A stretch of 48,650 bases of DNA from Flavobacteria bacterium RIFCSPLOWO2_12_FULL_35_11. Lineage in GTDB: Bacteria; Bacteroidota; Bacteroidia; Flavobacteriales; Flavobacteriaceae. Positions 35,364-44,366 of this stretch are shown here, in pieces; within the stretch, counting starts at the first letter, position 1; the number at the start of each line of letters is the position of its first letter. The notes under the pieces are model-generated. The model was not told the DNA's origin and did not search any database. It worked only from the letters and a program-made list of their open reading frames with translations. The DNA is taken from assembly GCA_001800975.1 (NCBI GenBank), contig MGWK01000061.1, positions 1 to 48,650 of the forward strand, read 5' to 3'. Both the position numbers and the translations under genes were made by a program.

Positions 35364-36239
35364 TTACCCAATGGTATGATGCGCTATCAATTCTTTGATC
35401 ATCATTTCAATATCAACATCCGAATCACTTAATATTTTAGCTTCATTTGCCGTAAAAACGATACTCTCAACGCTTTTAACTTTTGTAGGCGAGCCCGACA
35501 ATCCGATTTTTTCCAAATCTGCTCCGATATCTTCAACGCTCCATTCAGGAATGGTTAGATAAGGTCTTTTTCCATGTAATGACAATATTAAATCATCGGC
35601 AGTTCTAAGCTCTGTTTTGGTTCTGGCGTATTTATATTGCATGACCTTTTTGGCTTTTCTCGATCTGCAAGCTTTCGAAGATCCATGAACAGTCATTAAG
35701 CAAGGATATGGAGAAGACACAATTTCAATACCTTTATCTAAACGTCTTCTGGCTATAATTTCATTTTCATTAATTTCAATAATTTCCTCCACATAAGTAA
35801 CTTGCGGAATTTTCAATTTATCTGCACATTGGGGTCCAACCTGAGCTGTATCTCCATCAATTGCTTGTCTCCCTCCTAAAATTAAATCGTAAGGAGCAAG
35901 TTTATTAATCCCTTTTACAAGCGTATAACTGGTAGCTAAAGTATCTGCACCTCCAAATCTTCTGTCAGAAATCATAACACCATAATCGGCACCTCGATAA
36001 TAGCCTTCTCTAATAATGTCTGCTGCCTTTTGAGGTCCCATTGTTAGGATGGTAATTTTGGTTCCGGGCACTCTGTCTTTTATATTTAATGCAAGTTCCA
36101 ACGCATGTAAATCATCCGGGTTGAACACCGTTGCAAGTTTTCCTCTATTAACGGTACCATCAGGCTTCATAGCATCTGGGCCAACATGTCTGGTGTCCGG
36201 CACTTGCTTGGCCAGTACTACAATTTTAAGTGGTCGCAT
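35364..36239 (-). CDS. etfB: Electron transfer flavoprotein beta subunit, bifurcating-type signature
   Basis: A 291-residue EtfB, longer than canonical ETF-beta of about 255. The nucleotide-binding stretch is GGRQAIDGDTAQVGPQ near 120-135, preceded by SDRRFGGADTLATS near 93-106. As I recall these families, this pattern is shared with EtfB of flavin-based electron-bifurcating and Fix complexes, whereas canonical mitochondrial-type ETF reads GKQAIDDDxNQTGQ. It forms an operon with etfA and the acyl-CoA dehydrogenase. If bifurcating, it would couple NADH oxidation to acyl-CoA and low-potential electron carriers, but that remains inference. Confidence 0.92.
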   Translation of the reverse strand: MRPLKIVVLAKQVPDTRHVGPDAMKPDGTVNRGKLATVFNPDDLHALELALNIKDRVPGTKITILTMGPQKAADIIREGYYRGADYGVMISDRRFGGADTLATSYTLVKGINKLAPYDLILGGRQAIDGDTAQVGPQCADKLKIPQVTYVEEIIEINENEIIARRRLDKGIEIVSSPYPCLMTVHGSSKACRSRKAKKVMQYKYARTKTELRTADDLILSLHGKRPYLTIPEWSVEDIGADLEKIGLSGSPTKVKSVESIVFTANEAKILSDSDVDIEMMIKELIAHHTIG

Positions 36240-36348
36240 AGTATAATATTGTATTATTTTAAGTTCATAAAATTATAGTAATTAATTTACCCAAACCATG
36301 ATAATACTCATACTTCTTAATTTATTTAGAATACAATTATTAAAATAA

Positions 36349-36382
36349 AAAAAAGCGGTGATTTTAAAATCACCGCTTTTTT
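36349..36382 (-). terminator. Intrinsic terminator after fabI
   Basis: Bases 36351-36380 form a perfect palindrome, AAAAGCGGTGATTTT and its complement, extended by A/T runs on both sides. It lies 20 bases past the fabI stop on the minus strand and ahead of etfB. Confidence 0.88.
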
Positions 36383-36402
36383 AATATTTAAAGTATAAAA
36401 TA

Positions 36403-37269
36403 CTATTTTTTCTCTTCCTTTTTAGACGCTTCAGAAACTTTTTCAGGTTCTGGTTGATAATCTTTCATGAAATCTTCCATAATGGCGGTACTTACACCCA
36501 TATTAGAGAAACCTCCATCGTGAAATAAATTTTGAAGTGTCACTTTCTTGGTAAGATCTGAAAATAAACTTATGGTATAATCCGCACATTCTAAAGCTGT
36601 TGCATTTCCAAGTGGCGACATTTTTTCTGCATAAGCAATAAATCCATCGAAACCTTTTACACCGCTTCCGGCAGTAGTTGGCGTTGGAGATTGAGAAATT
36701 GTATTCACCCTTACTTTTTTATCTCTACCGAAGAAATATCCAAAACTACGTGCAACCGATTCTAAATATGCCTTATTATCTGCCATATCATTATAATCAG
36801 GAAAAACGCGTTGAGCGGCCATATAAGATAATGCCACAATACTTCCCCATTCATTCATTGCATCTCTTTGATACAAAACACTCATTAATCTGTGAAAAGA
36901 TAAAGCAGAAACATCAAAACCTGTTTTTGTAAAATTATAATCTTGGTGTGTATAGTGATTTCCTCTGCGAACATTAACGGACATCCCTATTGAATGTAAA
37001 ACAAAATCAATTTTTCCACCCAATATTTTCATGGCACCATCCACTAAATCTTCAAGATCCATAATTGAGGTAGCATCAGCCGCAATTATTTCTGAACCTG
37101 TTTTTTCCGCCAGTTCTGCTATAGTTCCAAGTCGCAATGCAACTGGAGCATTTGATAAAACAAATATTGCACCTTCTTCATGAGCTCTTTCTGCAACTTT
37201 CCAAGCAATTGATTTTGAATCCAATGCCCCTAAAATAATTCCTTTTTTTCCTTTAAGTAAATTATACAT
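36403..37269 (-). CDS. fabI: Enoyl-[acyl-carrier-protein] reductase (NADH)
   Basis: A 288-residue short-chain dehydrogenase of the FabI type, performing the last reduction in each round of fatty acid synthesis. The N-terminal nucleotide-binding GALDSKSIAWKVA (14-26) is typical of FabI. The active-site set is Y149, Y159 and K166 in SYMAAQRVFPDYNDMADNKA. The SPTPTTAGSGVKGF substrate loop follows. An acidic-basic tail of about 15 residues (EPEKVSEASKKEEKK) extends past the usual end. It is preceded by its own promoter-like element. Confidence 0.93.
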   Translation of the reverse strand: MYNLLKGKKGIILGALDSKSIAWKVAERAHEEGAIFVLSNAPVALRLGTIAELAEKTGSEIIAADATSIMDLEDLVDGAMKILGGKIDFVLHSIGMSVNVRRGNHYTHQDYNFTKTGFDVSALSFHRLMSVLYQRDAMNEWGSIVALSYMAAQRVFPDYNDMADNKAYLESVARSFGYFFGRDKKVRVNTISQSPTPTTAGSGVKGFDGFIAYAEKMSPLGNATALECADYTISLFSDLTKKVTLQNLFHDGGFSNMGVSTAIMEDFMKDYQPEPEKVSEASKKEEKK

Positions 37270-37306
37270 AATTGTATTTGTTTTTGATTTAATTTTAATT
37301 TAGGCT

Positions 37307-37315
37307 GCAAATATA
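37307..37315 (-). promoter_or_regulatory. Promoter -7 element for fabI
   Basis: On the minus strand TATATTTGC is a full TAnnTTTG match, about 38 bases upstream of the fabI ATG and just past the recN stop at 37324. No good TTTG -33 partner is seen. Confidence 0.45.
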
Positions 37316-37323
37316 GTAATTTC

Positions 37324-38976
37324 TTAATTTAATAACTGCTTTGCGTGTTCAATTGCCGTTTTTGAAATTTCTTTTCCGCCCAACATTTCAGCAATTTCAT
37401 CAATTCTTTCACTTTCAGTCAATTCTTTTAACCTTGTTACTATATTATTTTCTATATCTTGTTTGTAAACTTTATAATGTTGTTTTCCTTTTGCGGCAAT
37501 TTGCGGTAAATGCGTAATGGTAATCACTTGCATATTAACACTCATTTGCTGCATTATTTCAGCCATTTTTTGGGAAACATCGCCAGATACGCCTGTGTCT
37601 ATTTCATCAAAAATGATGGTGGGCAATTTTAAATATTCTGAAAGAATGGCCTTAACAGATAACATAATCCGCGACAATTCACCTCCTGAGGCAATCTTTT
37701 TCAGTTCTCCAAAATTAGCGCCTTTATTTGCTGAAATGAAAAGTTGCAATTCGTCCTTTCCATTTTGAAAATATTGCTTTGTATGGCTAATGATGAAATT
37801 AAAACGGGTATTTTCCATCCCTAGATTTCCCAAACTGTCTTCCAATTTAGAAATCAGGATTGGAATTGCTTTTTCTCTTTCCTGAAATATGGATTGAGCC
37901 AGCTTATCGATTTTTTCGGCAACACCTTTAATTTCATTTTCCTTTTCCAGAATAGAGGGAGAAGAGTTTTCAACGGCATCAACTTTTACCGAAAGTTCTT
38001 CTAGTTTTTCGAGCAATTCAGCAATAGTGGTAACTGCATGCTTTTTTTGCAGATTGTAAATCAATTGCAATCTGTCGTTCAGTTTTTGCAATTCCAACGG
38101 ATCAAAATCTACATTTTCATTGAAATTTTCAATCTCGCCGGCAACGTCATCGAACTCAATTTTAACGCTTAAAACCCTGTCATAAAGCGCTGCATATTCG
38201 TTTGAATAAGTTGCAATTCTGTGCAGGCTCGCGGCAAATGAATTTAAAAGTGTCTGCAACCCAATTTCTTCGCTTAGCGCAAGTGTCTGCGCTTCAGATA
38301 AATTTAGTTTTATTTCCTCAATATTGTTTAATTTATCAAGTGACTGTTCAATAACTTCCTGTTCATCGGACTGCAATTTGGCCTTTTTCAGTTCTTCATA
38401 TAAATGCAGGTTGTACTCGTAATTTTGAACGGCAGTTTCCTGATTTTTTTTGAGTTCATTGAGCTCTTTTGTCAACTGGGTAAATAATTTCAAACCGCGT
38501 TTGTACGATTCAATTTTTGCCGAATTGCCCGCAAGCGCATCAATAATCTGAAATTGAAAATTCACATCCGACAATTGCAGGGTTTGATGCTGGGAATGAA
38601 CATCAATCAGTTTTTCGCTTAAATCCTGTAAAACCTGCAAAGTTGTAGGCGTATCGTTTACAAAAGCCCGCGACTTTCCGGTTGGAGAAATTTCTCTTCT
38701 GATAATGGTTTCGTTCTCAAAATCAATATCATTTTCTTCAAAAAAACCTTCCAGCTGATAATTTGAAATAAGAAATTTAGCTTCAATAACACATTTTTTA
38801 TTGGCATCTTTCAAGGTGGAAGTATCTGCTCTTTTCCCTAAAACCAGTCCAAGCGCTCCCAATAAAATTGATTTACCCGCGCCGGTTTCACCAGTTATTG
38901 TAGATAAATAATCCCGGAAACTAACAGATAAACTATCTATTAATGCATAATTTTTTATGGAAAGATTTGTAAGCAT
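37324..38976 (-). CDS. recN: DNA repair protein RecN
   Basis: A 550-residue SMC-like ATPase that gathers broken DNA ends for recombination repair. Walker A is GETGAGKS (29-36). Long coiled-coil arms cover about 160-365. The C-terminal half has LQLFISANKGANFGELKKIA, the ABC signature GGELSRIML near 430 and Walker B FDEIDTGVSGD. Length is normal. It is the last gene of a tight operon from bamD through rpoZ, coaBC and the DUF4835 gene, the usual flavobacterial order. Confidence 0.95.
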   Translation of the reverse strand: MLTNLSIKNYALIDSLSVSFRDYLSTITGETGAGKSILLGALGLVLGKRADTSTLKDANKKCVIEAKFLISNYQLEGFFEENDIDFENETIIRREISPTGKSRAFVNDTPTTLQVLQDLSEKLIDVHSQHQTLQLSDVNFQFQIIDALAGNSAKIESYKRGLKLFTQLTKELNELKKNQETAVQNYEYNLHLYEELKKAKLQSDEQEVIEQSLDKLNNIEEIKLNLSEAQTLALSEEIGLQTLLNSFAASLHRIATYSNEYAALYDRVLSVKIEFDDVAGEIENFNENVDFDPLELQKLNDRLQLIYNLQKKHAVTTIAELLEKLEELSVKVDAVENSSPSILEKENEIKGVAEKIDKLAQSIFQEREKAIPILISKLEDSLGNLGMENTRFNFIISHTKQYFQNGKDELQLFISANKGANFGELKKIASGGELSRIMLSVKAILSEYLKLPTIIFDEIDTGVSGDVSQKMAEIMQQMSVNMQVITITHLPQIAAKGKQHYKVYKQDIENNIVTRLKELTESERIDEIAEMLGGKEISKTAIEHAKQLLN

Positions 38977-38999
38977 TCTTGAAATTTAATGTTAAGAAT

Positions 39000-39887
39000 T
39001 TACTTGATGTCGTTCCACTTAGCCGCGTTAAGAGGGGAAATTTTGAGTAAGTCTTCTTTTAGTTTAATGGTGTCATAATAAGGCCCATCCGAAAAAATGG
39101 TCACTATTTCATCCGCTTTTGAATCCATAAACACCCTTAATAAAAAGGCATTCGGACGCGAATCGTAGATGGTTTTTAATAATCCGATGGACTCTGCAAT
39201 TAGTTGTTTGGCTTTTTTCTTGTCTTTAGGCATCACATCCAATCCTTTCAAATGATACTCATACATCGCTGAATGAAACAAACTGTAAGTTGGCGATAAA
39301 ATATTGTCAATCATTATAAATCGGGATTTGGATCCATCATTTAGATTCCAGCCGGCGTATCCGCTTTGTTGCGCCTGCACCACCACATTTTGCGCTTTGG
39401 TAAAAAACGGAGTGCCTCCGTTTAAAGCAAAAGTATCGGCATCCATTCCTAAAATAGTATAAACATAAAATGAAACCACAGAAACCAAATTGGATTCGAA
39501 GGTATTTTCATTGAATTGCAATGGTTCAAACTCTGCATAACTAAAGGAAAAATTGTCATCTTTAAAATTAAAAACCGGCGTTAAATAGGTTGAATTGTAA
39601 ACCGGACGTGAGGACTGTATTTGAATATGCCCTTTAAAATCATCACCCGATTGCTCCAATATGGTCAACGTTAAATTGCAATTAATGCGTTCTTGAGGTT
39701 CATACTTAAAATTTGTCCAACGTTTTTGATTTACAAATTCATTTAATGAATTCTCTAAGGTTTTGAATATTTGTTTGTTCGAACTCGGAATTTTATCGGC
39801 ATTAACCGTTATGGTGCACCTTAATTCCTGGGCATTTAACTGAACCGTAACTAAAAGAATAATAAGTAGTTGAACTATTTTACGCAT
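39000..39887 (-). CDS. DUF4835 family protein, secreted
   Basis: A 295-residue protein with a Sec signal peptide (MRKIVQLLIILLVTVQLNAQ). The body matches the Bacteroidota-specific DUF4835 family, with VNADKIPSSNKQIFKTLENS near 30-48 and YTILGMDADTFALNGGTPFF near 140-160. No enzymatic motif is seen and no function is established. Its start overlaps the coaBC stop by 13 bases, and it sits between coaBC and recN in this conserved operon. It may act in the envelope, possibly linked to BamD encoded in the same operon. Confidence 0.85.
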   Translation of the reverse strand: MRKIVQLLIILLVTVQLNAQELRCTITVNADKIPSSNKQIFKTLENSLNEFVNQKRWTNFKYEPQERINCNLTLTILEQSGDDFKGHIQIQSSRPVYNSTYLTPVFNFKDDNFSFSYAEFEPLQFNENTFESNLVSVVSFYVYTILGMDADTFALNGGTPFFTKAQNVVVQAQQSGYAGWNLNDGSKSRFIMIDNILSPTYSLFHSAMYEYHLKGLDVMPKDKKKAKQLIAESIGLLKTIYDSRPNAFLLRVFMDSKADEIVTIFSDGPYYDTIKLKEDLLKISPLNAAKWNDIK

Positions 39888-41095
39888 AAAATTTGATTCA
39901 AAATTACATTAAATATATCTTCAGCGACTTCAGCTTTAGATTTTAGACTAAATTCTGAAATTTTTTCGAATTTATCAATGATTGTAACTTTATTTGTTTC
40001 TTTTTTAAATCCGGCACCTTTATCTTGCAATGAATTTAGCACGATTAAATCTAAATTCTTCGTTTTTAATTTTGTAATGGCATTGTCAAGTTCATTGTTT
40101 GTTTCCAGCGCAAAACCAACCAAAAACTGCTGTTTTTTAACTTTCCCCAATGATGCCAATATATCCTGCGTTTTTACCAATTCAATGGTCAAAGTATCGT
40201 CCGATTTTTTAATTTTGGAAACTGCCACCTTTTTCGGTTTGTAATCTGCCACGGCAGCCGAAAGAATCGCAATATCAACACTGTCGAAATATTTATGGAC
40301 TTCATGGTACATTTCTTCAGTGCTTACCACATCAATTCTTTGAATTAAGGAATTTGAGACCGTTTCATTTGAATTTCCGGTAATTAAATAAACTTTGGCA
40401 CCTAAATTAGCCGCTTTTTTGGCCAATTCGAAGCCCATTTTACCGGAAGAATGATTTCCTATAAACCGAACAGGATCAATTGCTTCATAAGTTGGCCCTG
40501 CAGTAACCAGCACCTTTTTTTGGTATAACGGCAATCCTTTAACAATCTCATTTTCAATAAATGAAATGATATTTTCAGGTTCTTCCATGCGTCCTTCTCC
40601 CACCAAACCACTGGCCAGTTCACCGCTTGCCGGCGGAATAAAAACATTCCCGAAACTTTGTAATTTCTCTATACTATGTTTTGTGGCCGGATGCTGATAC
40701 ATATCTAAATCCATTGCCGGAGCGAAATAAACCTTGCATTTGGCCGATAAATAAGTTGCTAACAATAAATTGTCGCACACGCCATTGGCCATTTTAGACA
40801 AGGTATTTGCAGTAGCCGGGGCAATAAGCATATAATCGGCCCACAAGCCTAAATCTACGTGGCTGTTCCATTGCTCGTTTTCTTCATCGCCTTTTTCAAA
40901 AAAGGTAGAATAAACCGGATTTTTGGATAATGTTGAAAGTGTAAGTGGTGTGACAAAATCTTTGGCTGCAGGTGTCATCACAACTTTAACCTGCGCGCCC
41001 GATTTCACAAAAAGTCGCACTAAATGTGCTGTTTTATAAGCAGCAATACCGGCAGTAACGCCTAATAGTATTTTTTTACCGCTTAAGATGGACAT
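39875..41095 (-). CDS. coaBC: Bifunctional phosphopantothenoylcysteine decarboxylase/phosphopantothenate-cysteine ligase
   Basis: A 406-residue two-domain enzyme performing two consecutive steps of coenzyme A synthesis. The N-terminal CoaC flavoprotein domain (about 1-185) begins KKILLGVTAGIAAYKTAHLV and has the active His in WNSHVDLGLWAD plus APAMDLDMYQHPAT. The C-terminal CoaB ligase domain (about 190-400) shows KKVLVTAGPTYEAIDPVRFI and NHSSGKMG. Both halves look intact. It starts directly after the rpoZ stop, so translation is probably coupled. Confidence 0.95.
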   Translation of the reverse strand: MSILSGKKILLGVTAGIAAYKTAHLVRLFVKSGAQVKVVMTPAAKDFVTPLTLSTLSKNPVYSTFFEKGDEENEQWNSHVDLGLWADYMLIAPATANTLSKMANGVCDNLLLATYLSAKCKVYFAPAMDLDMYQHPATKHSIEKLQSFGNVFIPPASGELASGLVGEGRMEEPENIISFIENEIVKGLPLYQKKVLVTAGPTYEAIDPVRFIGNHSSGKMGFELAKKAANLGAKVYLITGNSNETVSNSLIQRIDVVSTEEMYHEVHKYFDSVDIAILSAAVADYKPKKVAVSKIKKSDDTLTIELVKTQDILASLGKVKKQQFLVGFALETNNELDNAITKLKTKNLDLIVLNSLQDKGAGFKKETNKVTIIDKFEKISEFSLKSKAEVAEDIFNVILNQILCVK

Positions 41096-41422
41096 CTATT
41101 TTTGAGGTTCTTCTGGATTTCTGTAATAAATTTTACCATCTAACCATTCTTGCACGGCAAGTGCTGTTGGCTTTGGCAATTTTTCATAAAATTTAGACAC
41201 TTCGATTTGTTCTTTGTTTTCAAAAACTTCATCCAAACTATCTGTATAAGTAGCAAACTCCTCTAATTTTTCCACCAATTCGTTTTTTAAATCGATGCTG
41301 ATTTGATCGGCTCTTTTTGCTATAATCGTGATCGCTTCGTAAATATTGCCTGTTGGCGCTTCAATTTTATTTTTGTCGTAAGTTACGGTTGTTGAAGGCG
41401 CTTTTGTGTTTTTATAATCCAT
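41096..41422 (-). CDS. rpoZ: RNA polymerase omega subunit (RpoZ/Rpb6-like)
   Basis: A 108-residue small subunit that helps RNA polymerase assemble. It has the Bacteroidota form of omega, where the conserved stretch near residues 25-50 (GNIYEAITIIAKRADQI) matches the omega/Rpb6 core (xNxYEAxxxxAxRAxQI), followed by an acidic helix. Its ATG overlaps the bamD stop by one base (TAATG), and coaBC follows without a gap. The same bamD-rpoZ-coaBC order is typical in flavobacteria. Confidence 0.9.
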   Translation of the reverse strand: MDYKNTKAPSTTVTYDKNKIEAPTGNIYEAITIIAKRADQISIDLKNELVEKLEEFATYTDSLDEVFENKEQIEVSKFYEKLPKPTALAVQEWLDGKIYYRNPEEPQK

Positions 41423-42240
41423 TAGTTTTGAGTTTTTATGACAGTTATAGCATTTAATTCATTGCTTAAATCGGAAACCATTTTTTTAGTTTCGGCTAAA
41501 TATTTTGAATTGGGAAAATTTCGTTCAAATCGCTGATGAACTTTTATGGCTTCATTAATTCTTTCTTCTTTTTTGATATCAATACTGTTAGTCCCTAAAT
41601 TATAGGCCGATTTAAATTTCAGATACATCGCTTCTTCCTTAAATGAAGTGCCTAAATAATCTGCAAGCAAATTGTCAAAAGCAACCATTGCTGCTACATA
41701 ATCCTGGGTGTGATAGTATTGTTTGGCAATCTCGAAAGATTTTTTTTCTAGTTTATAGGTCAATTCCTTGATGTTTTTATTGGCATCAGGAACTTTATCT
41801 GAGTTTGGAAACTTATAAATAAAAGTTTGAAGCGCCGTAATGGCTTCTTTCGTATCTTTTTGATCTAAGCTGTAAACCGGTGAAGCCAAATAATAACTGT
41901 AAGCCGATAAATAGGCAGCCTCTTCAACCTTTGAACTTTTTGGGTAGCTTTTTACAAATTTATCAAAATAATAAGCGGCCAAACTATATTGTTTGGTGTT
42001 ATAATGCGCTTGCGACACCATATATTGAATACGCTCCATTTGAGGTTTTCCTTTAAAACTCGGCGTTATCTTCTCAAACAACTGTATGGCTTTGGTGTAC
42101 TTTTGTTGATCGTACATCTTAACAGCCATCTGATATTGCTCTTCACTGGTCCCTTTATTCAATGCTTTTTGATATTCACTACAAGATGAAAAACCCAAAG
42201 CGACTAACAAAATGAAAATATAAATTTTATTTTTTTGCAT
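41422..42240 (-). CDS. bamD: Outer membrane protein assembly factor BamD
   Basis: A 272-residue outer-membrane lipoprotein of the BAM complex that inserts beta-barrel proteins with BamA. The lipoprotein signal ends in lipobox FSSC (Cys about residue 20). Five TPR-like repeats follow, for example EQYQMAVKMYDQQKYTKAIQ near 34-53 and AAYYFDKFVKSYPKSSKVEE near 83-102. It leads the operon bamD-rpoZ-coaBC-DUF4835-recN. A TAATTTTG element four bases before the ATG resembles a -7 promoter box and could give a nearly leaderless transcript. Confidence 0.92.
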   Translation of the reverse strand: MQKNKIYIFILLVALGFSSCSEYQKALNKGTSEEQYQMAVKMYDQQKYTKAIQLFEKITPSFKGKPQMERIQYMVSQAHYNTKQYSLAAYYFDKFVKSYPKSSKVEEAAYLSAYSYYLASPVYSLDQKDTKEAITALQTFIYKFPNSDKVPDANKNIKELTYKLEKKSFEIAKQYYHTQDYVAAMVAFDNLLADYLGTSFKEEAMYLKFKSAYNLGTNSIDIKKEERINEAIKVHQRFERNFPNSKYLAETKKMVSDLSNELNAITVIKTQN

Positions 42241-42360
42241 TTGGCAAAATTAGTTATTTATTATGGATTATTAAAATGATTTTTTACCTGACTATGAACC
42301 ACAAAAATAACTAGCTTTTCCTATAAATAGCACTCGTGAATCCTAATTGTTTGTTAATTA

Positions 42361-42876
42361 TTAGACTGTTGGTGCAACAGAGCTTACTACGGTAAGTCGT
42401 TTAATATCATTGTCAAACAAGTATAAACCTCCTTTATCGTCGCCAATTAAATTAATTTTATCCAAAATAGTTCTTGCCTGTGCTTCTTCTTCTATTTGTT
42501 CAGCAACATACCATTGCAAAAAGTTATGGGTTGCATAGTCCTTTTCTTCCAAAGAAATATGCACTAATTCATTAATGCTTTGGGAAACAAAAACTTCATG
42601 TTTAAACAAGGTTTCAAACATGTTTTTTATGGAGCCGAATTCAAGAGCTGGCGCGCTTAATTCTGAAACCATTGCATGGCCGCCACGTTCATTGATATAT
42701 TTAAAAAACTTAAGCATATGCAATCTTTCTTCATCAGATTGTCCATACATAAATTGAGAAACGCCCTCCAACCCTTTTACTTCCGACCATGAAGCCATCG
42801 CTAAATATATTTGAGAAGATTCTGCTTCAATTCTTATTTGTTTGTTTAAAACGGATTGCATTCTTTCAGATAACAT
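42361..42876 (-). CDS. Non-haem ferritin
   Basis: A 171-residue four-helix iron-storage protein. The ferroxidase ligands are visible as E17 with E50 and H53 (QSDEERLHMLKFFKY), plus E94 (FKHEVFV) and the later QWYVAEQIEEE pattern of FtnA-type bacterial ferritins. It oxidises Fe(II) and stores Fe(III) in a 24-subunit shell. Length is standard. It is 40 bases downstream of dapA on the same strand and may be partly co-transcribed; no functional tie is apparent. Confidence 0.93.
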   Translation of the reverse strand: MLSERMQSVLNKQIRIEAESSQIYLAMASWSEVKGLEGVSQFMYGQSDEERLHMLKFFKYINERGGHAMVSELSAPALEFGSIKNMFETLFKHEVFVSQSINELVHISLEEKDYATHNFLQWYVAEQIEEEAQARTILDKINLIGDDKGGLYLFDNDIKRLTVVSSVAPTV

Positions 42877-42916
42877 ACTTTTTTAATTTTGTTTTATGAT
42901 AAATTAAATGTAAAAA

Positions 42917-43792
42917 CTAATAATTAGCTGCAAAGTTAGTTATTTTTTGCTGTAAATCATAAGAAGCATTTACTAATGGCAGCCGTACATTTTCTGAGCA
43001 AATACCCAAACTTTTCAGCAGCGCTTTTATTCCGGCCGGATTGCCTTCTTCAAATATATAATCTATAGAATCCATCACTTTGTAGTGCAGCGCATTTGCA
43101 TTTGCAACATTGCCTTTTAATCCTTGCTGAATCATTTCAGAAAAATCCTTTGGCAAACCTTGTCCGATTACAGAAATTACGCCTGCGCCACCAGCCAAAA
43201 CCATGGGCAAAGCAATCATATCATCACCCGAAATAACCATAAAATCTTTGGGCTTGTGCTGAATTAACCGCATCGCCTGAACGATATCTCCAGCCGCTTC
43301 TTTTACCCCCACAATATTTTTAAAATCATTTGCCAGTCTGATCACTGTATTTGCCTCCACATTTTTAGCAGTTCTTCCAGGAACATTGTAAACGATAATT
43401 GGCAACGGACTTGCTTCTGAAATGGCTTTAAAATGCTGATAAATTCCTTCCTGAGTTGGCTTGTTATAATAAGGTGAAACGGAAAGTATTGCCGAATATG
43501 CCGATAAATCTGAAGTTTTAACTTCATTCACAACAGCCATAGTGTTATTTCCTCCAATACCAATCACTAAAGGAAGTCTGCCGTTATTGGCTTTGATGAT
43601 AGTTGCTTTAACCTGTTCCTTTTCTTCAGAAGTTAAGGTAGCCGGTTCACCGGTAGTTCCCAAAACCACCAAATAATTAATGCCATTGTCAATTTGATAA
43701 TTCACCAAACGTTTTAACCCTTCAAAATCAACCGATTTATCTTCGTTAAATGGCGTAACCAATGCAACTCCAGTTCCTAACAATTCTATCAT
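42917..43792 (-). CDS. dapA: 4-hydroxy-tetrahydrodipicolinate synthase
   Basis: A 291-residue class I aldolase that condenses pyruvate with aspartate semialdehyde, the first committed step of lysine and diaminopimelate synthesis. The Schiff-base lysine is K164 in GVKEAAGD. Y135 (VYNVPGRT), the TTGE motif in GTTGEPATL (45-53) and [11 protein letters not shown] are present. Length is typical. It overlaps the upstream uncharacterised gene by four bases (ATGA), so the two are translationally coupled. Confidence 0.95.
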   Translation of the reverse strand: MIELLGTGVALVTPFNEDKSVDFEGLKRLVNYQIDNGINYLVVLGTTGEPATLTSEEKEQVKATIIKANNGRLPLVIGIGGNNTMAVVNEVKTSDLSAYSAILSVSPYYNKPTQEGIYQHFKAISEASPLPIIVYNVPGRTAKNVEANTVIRLANDFKNIVGVKEAAGDIVQAMRLIQHKPKDFMVISGDDMIALPMVLAGGAGVISVIGQGLPKDFSEMIQQGLKGNVANANALHYKVMDSIDYIFEEGNPAGIKALLKSLGICSENVRLPLVNASYDLQQKITNFAANY

Positions 43793-44313
43793 TGTACTAT
43801 CTTTAAAATGACTAAATATTTTAATAATTCTTCATTAAACAAGGCAATCTCATCAGTTTCACACCTAATCATTAAATCATACAGCCGCTTGTCTAAATGC
43901 GCAAAGCCAACCTTAAATGTCGCTTTACTTTGCAATAATAGGATGTTGAGGTAAACATTGTCAACTTTGCTGTAATTAATTAACAAATCGTATTTATTTG
44001 TTAAAATATTTTTTATCTTTTCAGAGTCAATTTTGCCGTACCAGCCAAAATCCTTGGGTGTAATGATATCGTTTGACATGTTTTCATTTTTCAATTTTCT
44101 TAGAAAAACAACCACTTTTATATCGCTTTCAGAAATTTTCAATATTGATGTCAATTCACTTACAATACTCGCTCTGTCGGCAGTGGCATCTAAAAAAATC
44201 AATACCTTTTTAACTTCATTAAACGGCCTTTTCAGTTCGTTTTTGAGGATGCCTGGCAGTGTTTTTTTAAAAAAAATTTGATTGCTTTTTCGTTTAAATC
44301 CTGTAAAAATCAT
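43789..44313 (-). CDS. Uncharacterised protein, DUF6913-like, coupled to dapA
   Basis: A 174-residue cytoplasmic protein without signal peptide or membrane segment. It resembles a family seen beside dapA in flavobacteria that I recognise as DUF6913. Alternating hydrophobic strands and helices ([20 protein letters not shown] near 35-54, [11 protein letters not shown] near 65-75, [20 protein letters not shown] near 108-127) suggest an alpha/beta fold, with no known catalytic motif. The four-base overlap with dapA implies co-expression and perhaps a role near lysine/peptidoglycan precursor synthesis. The function is unknown. Confidence 0.7.
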   Translation of the reverse strand: MIFTGFKRKSNQIFFKKTLPGILKNELKRPFNEVKKVLIFLDATADRASIVSELTSILKISESDIKVVVFLRKLKNENMSNDIITPKDFGWYGKIDSEKIKNILTNKYDLLINYSKVDNVYLNILLLQSKATFKVGFAHLDKRLYDLMIRCETDEIALFNEELLKYLVILKIVQ

Positions 44314-44325
44314 CTATATTTACCA

Positions 44326-44337
44326 TTGTGAACACAA
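44326..44337. promoter_or_regulatory. Operator-like inverted repeat in a divergent promoter region
   Basis: TTGTG-AA-CACAA lies between the divergent dapA-partner gene and the 5'-nucleotidase operon. A plus-strand TATATTTAC at 44315-44323 resembles a -7 element just upstream. The regulator, if any, is unknown. Confidence 0.25.
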
Positions 44338-44366
44338 AATTAATTAAAATCATCTGTATATCACCA

